From: Blastopirellula sediminis
Lineage (GTDB): Bacteria; Planctomycetota; Planctomycetia; Pirellulales; Pirellulaceae
Direction: 5' to 3'
DNA length: 64,000 nt
NCBI RefSeq assembly: GCF_020966755.1
Contig: NZ_JAJKFT010000010.1
Location: 558,001 to 622,000 of the forward strand
The notes beneath the pieces are model-generated. The model did no database searches and was not told the origin of the DNA. It worked only from the letters and a program-made list of their open reading frames with translations. This document shows positions 62,737 to 64,000 of the stretch, piece by piece. The translations under genes and the position numbers were made by a program. The stretch's first letter is position 1. Each line of letters begins with the position of its first letter.

Positions 62737-63972
62737 ATGAAAATCTCGCGACTGGTCGGTCTCGGTATCGTCTTCTTCGCTGCGGCGGGCGCCTTACAGG
62801 CCGGCGATTGGCTCCATTGGCGCGGCCCGCAAGATCTAGGGATCGCCGAACCGGGACAAAACCCGCCGGCCGAGTTCAGCGATAGCGAGAACGTCGTTTG
62901 GAAAACCGCGGTTCCTGGCCGCGGGCACTCTTCTCCCACCATCATCGGCGACAAGGTGATCCTGACCACCGCCGACAAAGAAAAACAGACGCAGTCGGTC
63001 CTCTGCTTCGATCGCAAAACAGGCAAGGAGCTCTGGGCGACCGTGGTCAACAGCGGCGGACTGCCGCGCGAGATCCACTCGAAGAACACGCACGCTTCGC
63101 CGACGGTCGCGTGCGACGGCAAGGAGCTGTTCGCCGTCTTCAACAACAACGACTCGGTGCAACTCGCGGCGCTCGACTTGAACGGCAAACTCCTTTGGAA
63201 GAAGCAGGGGCCGTTTCTGCCGGAGCAATACAAGTTCGGCTACGCTCCTTCGCCGCTTTTGTACGACAACCTGGTGATTCTGGCCGCGGAGTACGAAAAA
63301 GGGTACATTGTCGCGCTTAACAAGAAGAATGGTTCGATCGCGTGGAAGATTGATCGCCCGCAGATCAGCTTCTCTTCGCCGATCGTCGCCAAGATCGGCG
63401 GCCGCGATCAGATGCTGATCAGCGGTCTCGGCAAGGTGAGCAGCTTTGATCCGAAGACCGGCAAGCTGCTCTGGGCGGTTGACGGTCCGGCGGTCGCAAC
63501 TTGCGGCACCCTGGTCTGGCTGGGCGATACCGTCTTCGCCAGCGGCGGCTATCCCGAGAAAGAAACGATCGCCGTCAAAGCGGACGGCTCGGGCAAGGTG
63601 TTGTGGCGGCAAGGGGTGAAGTGCTACGAGCAGTCGATGCTCGCGTCCGACGGTTACGTCTATGCGGTCACCGACGAAGGCATCGCCTATTGCTGGAACG
63701 CCGAGACCGGCGAAGAGATGTGGAAGCGCCGTTTGGGCGGTTCGGTCAGCTCGTCCCCGACGCTGGTCGGCGACAAGATCTACTTGTTCAACGAACGGGG
63801 AAAATGCTTCGTCTTCAAGGCGAACCCGGAGAAGTTCGAGCTACTCGCCGAAAACCAGCTCGGCGACGAAGCGTTCGCGTCCCCTTCGTTCTGCGAAGGG
63901 CAAATGTTCATGCGAACCGCCGATTCGAGCAGCGGAACGCGACTGGAAACGCTCTACTGCATCGGGCAGTAA
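62737..63972 (+). CDS. Secreted PQQ-type beta-propeller protein
   Basis: A 411-residue protein starting at ATG 62737 (AAAAGGG upstream). Signal peptide about 1-22 (ISRLVGLGIVFFAAAGALQA). Repeating W-R-G/W-K-like blades (WLHWRGP, TGKELWATVV, NGKLLWKKQG, NGSIAWKIDR, TGKLLWAVDG, TGEEMWKRRL) give about eight WD-like blades, a PQQ_2 propeller. Such planctomycete proteins are exported and may bind quinones or protein partners; no catalytic residues of an alcohol dehydrogenase are seen. It lies 100 bases after the sulfatase and could be co-transcribed with it. Confidence 0.93.
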   Translation: MKISRLVGLGIVFFAAAGALQAGDWLHWRGPQDLGIAEPGQNPPAEFSDSENVVWKTAVPGRGHSSPTIIGDKVILTTADKEKQTQSVLCFDRKTGKELWATVVNSGGLPREIHSKNTHASPTVACDGKELFAVFNNNDSVQLAALDLNGKLLWKKQGPFLPEQYKFGYAPSPLLYDNLVILAAEYEKGYIVALNKKNGSIAWKIDRPQISFSSPIVAKIGGRDQMLISGLGKVSSFDPKTGKLLWAVDGPAVATCGTLVWLGDTVFASGGYPEKETIAVKADGSGKVLWRQGVKCYEQSMLASDGYVYAVTDEGIAYCWNAETGEEMWKRRLGGSVSSSPTLVGDKIYLFNERGKCFVFKANPEKFELLAENQLGDEAFASPSFCEGQMFMRTADSSSGTRLETLYCIGQ

Positions 63973-63976
63973 CTTA

Positions 63977-64000
63977 CACTAGCCCGCCGCGCAAGCAAGG
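63977..64000. repeat. Dispersed ctagcccgccgcgcaagcaa repeat, cut by the window edge
   Basis: Fifth occurrence of the family described at 1655-1794; only the first 24 bases are inside the window. Confidence 0.65.

Overview
The window looks like chromosomal DNA of a planctomycete, most likely a Pirellulaceae member related to Blastopirellula, Bremerella or Rhodopirellula (inference; no database search was possible). The reasons are a DUF1559 pilin-like protein, a DUF1549/DUF1553 plus DUF1501 gene pair, a secreted sulfatase and SUMF1-fold protein, a secreted PQQ-type propeller protein, Tat-exported TIM-barrel protein, monohaem-type CxxCH motifs in giant secreted proteins, high GC, scattered housekeeping genes and a dispersed repeat reading 'tagcccgaagcgcaagcgaggg' or its complement, which I associate with planctomycete intergenic DNA.

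Layout. 1-142 holds the start of an SPFH/band-7 gene running off the left edge. 590-2420 is a minus-strand tRNA island of ten tRNA or tRNA-like genes with one small protein gene embedded; several members are structurally aberrant. 2.9-11.1 kb: dihaem cytochrome c peroxidase, 2-Cys peroxiredoxin, ADP-ribosylglycohydrolase, and the DUF1549/1553-DUF1501 pair. 11.2-14.6 kb: purH, trpC, terC. 14.7-20.9 kb: an exported sugar-isomerase-like protein, then a minus-strand operon hisF - pilT - degenerate GspE-like ATPase - two membrane proteins. 21.1-23.4 kb: DUF1559 pilin-like protein and infC, which appears to start at ATC. 23.7-29.1 kb: thioredoxin-protease fusion, very acidic protein, acyl-CoA synthetase-acetyltransferase fusion. 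29.1-29.85 kb: a RAYT (REP-associated tyrosine transposase) between two inverted REP hairpins. 30.1-36.8 kb: a conserved protein of unknown function, DUF1569, two methyltransferases, DUF1963, GNAT, an adenylate-kinase-like enzyme. 36.9-39.4 kb: a membrane-anchored protein with eight tandem 24-residue repeats and two small proteins. 39.5-47.2 kb: ligA-cupin, and the operon uvrA-like - unknown - ThiF-like. 47.3-55.6 kb: small membrane protein, tandem rhodanese, SUMF1-fold protein, rhomboid, HtrA-like protease, ppk, gmhB-like HAD phosphatase. 55.6-60.2 kb: an accessory strip of short uncharacterised genes plus a two-TM channel with an altered selectivity filter. 60.2-61.2 kb: repeat-rich noncoding DNA. 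61.2-64 kb: sulfatase and PQQ-propeller protein.

There is no CRISPR array, rRNA operon, prophage or intact insertion sequence other than the RAYT. The most notable items are the tRNA island with non-canonical anticodon loops, the RAYT with its own flanking REPs and a distant solo relic of the same REP, the pilT-linked ATPase lacking its Walker A lysine, the 24-residue-repeat protein, and a set of six related 25-30 bp motifs at 60.45-61.0 kb.
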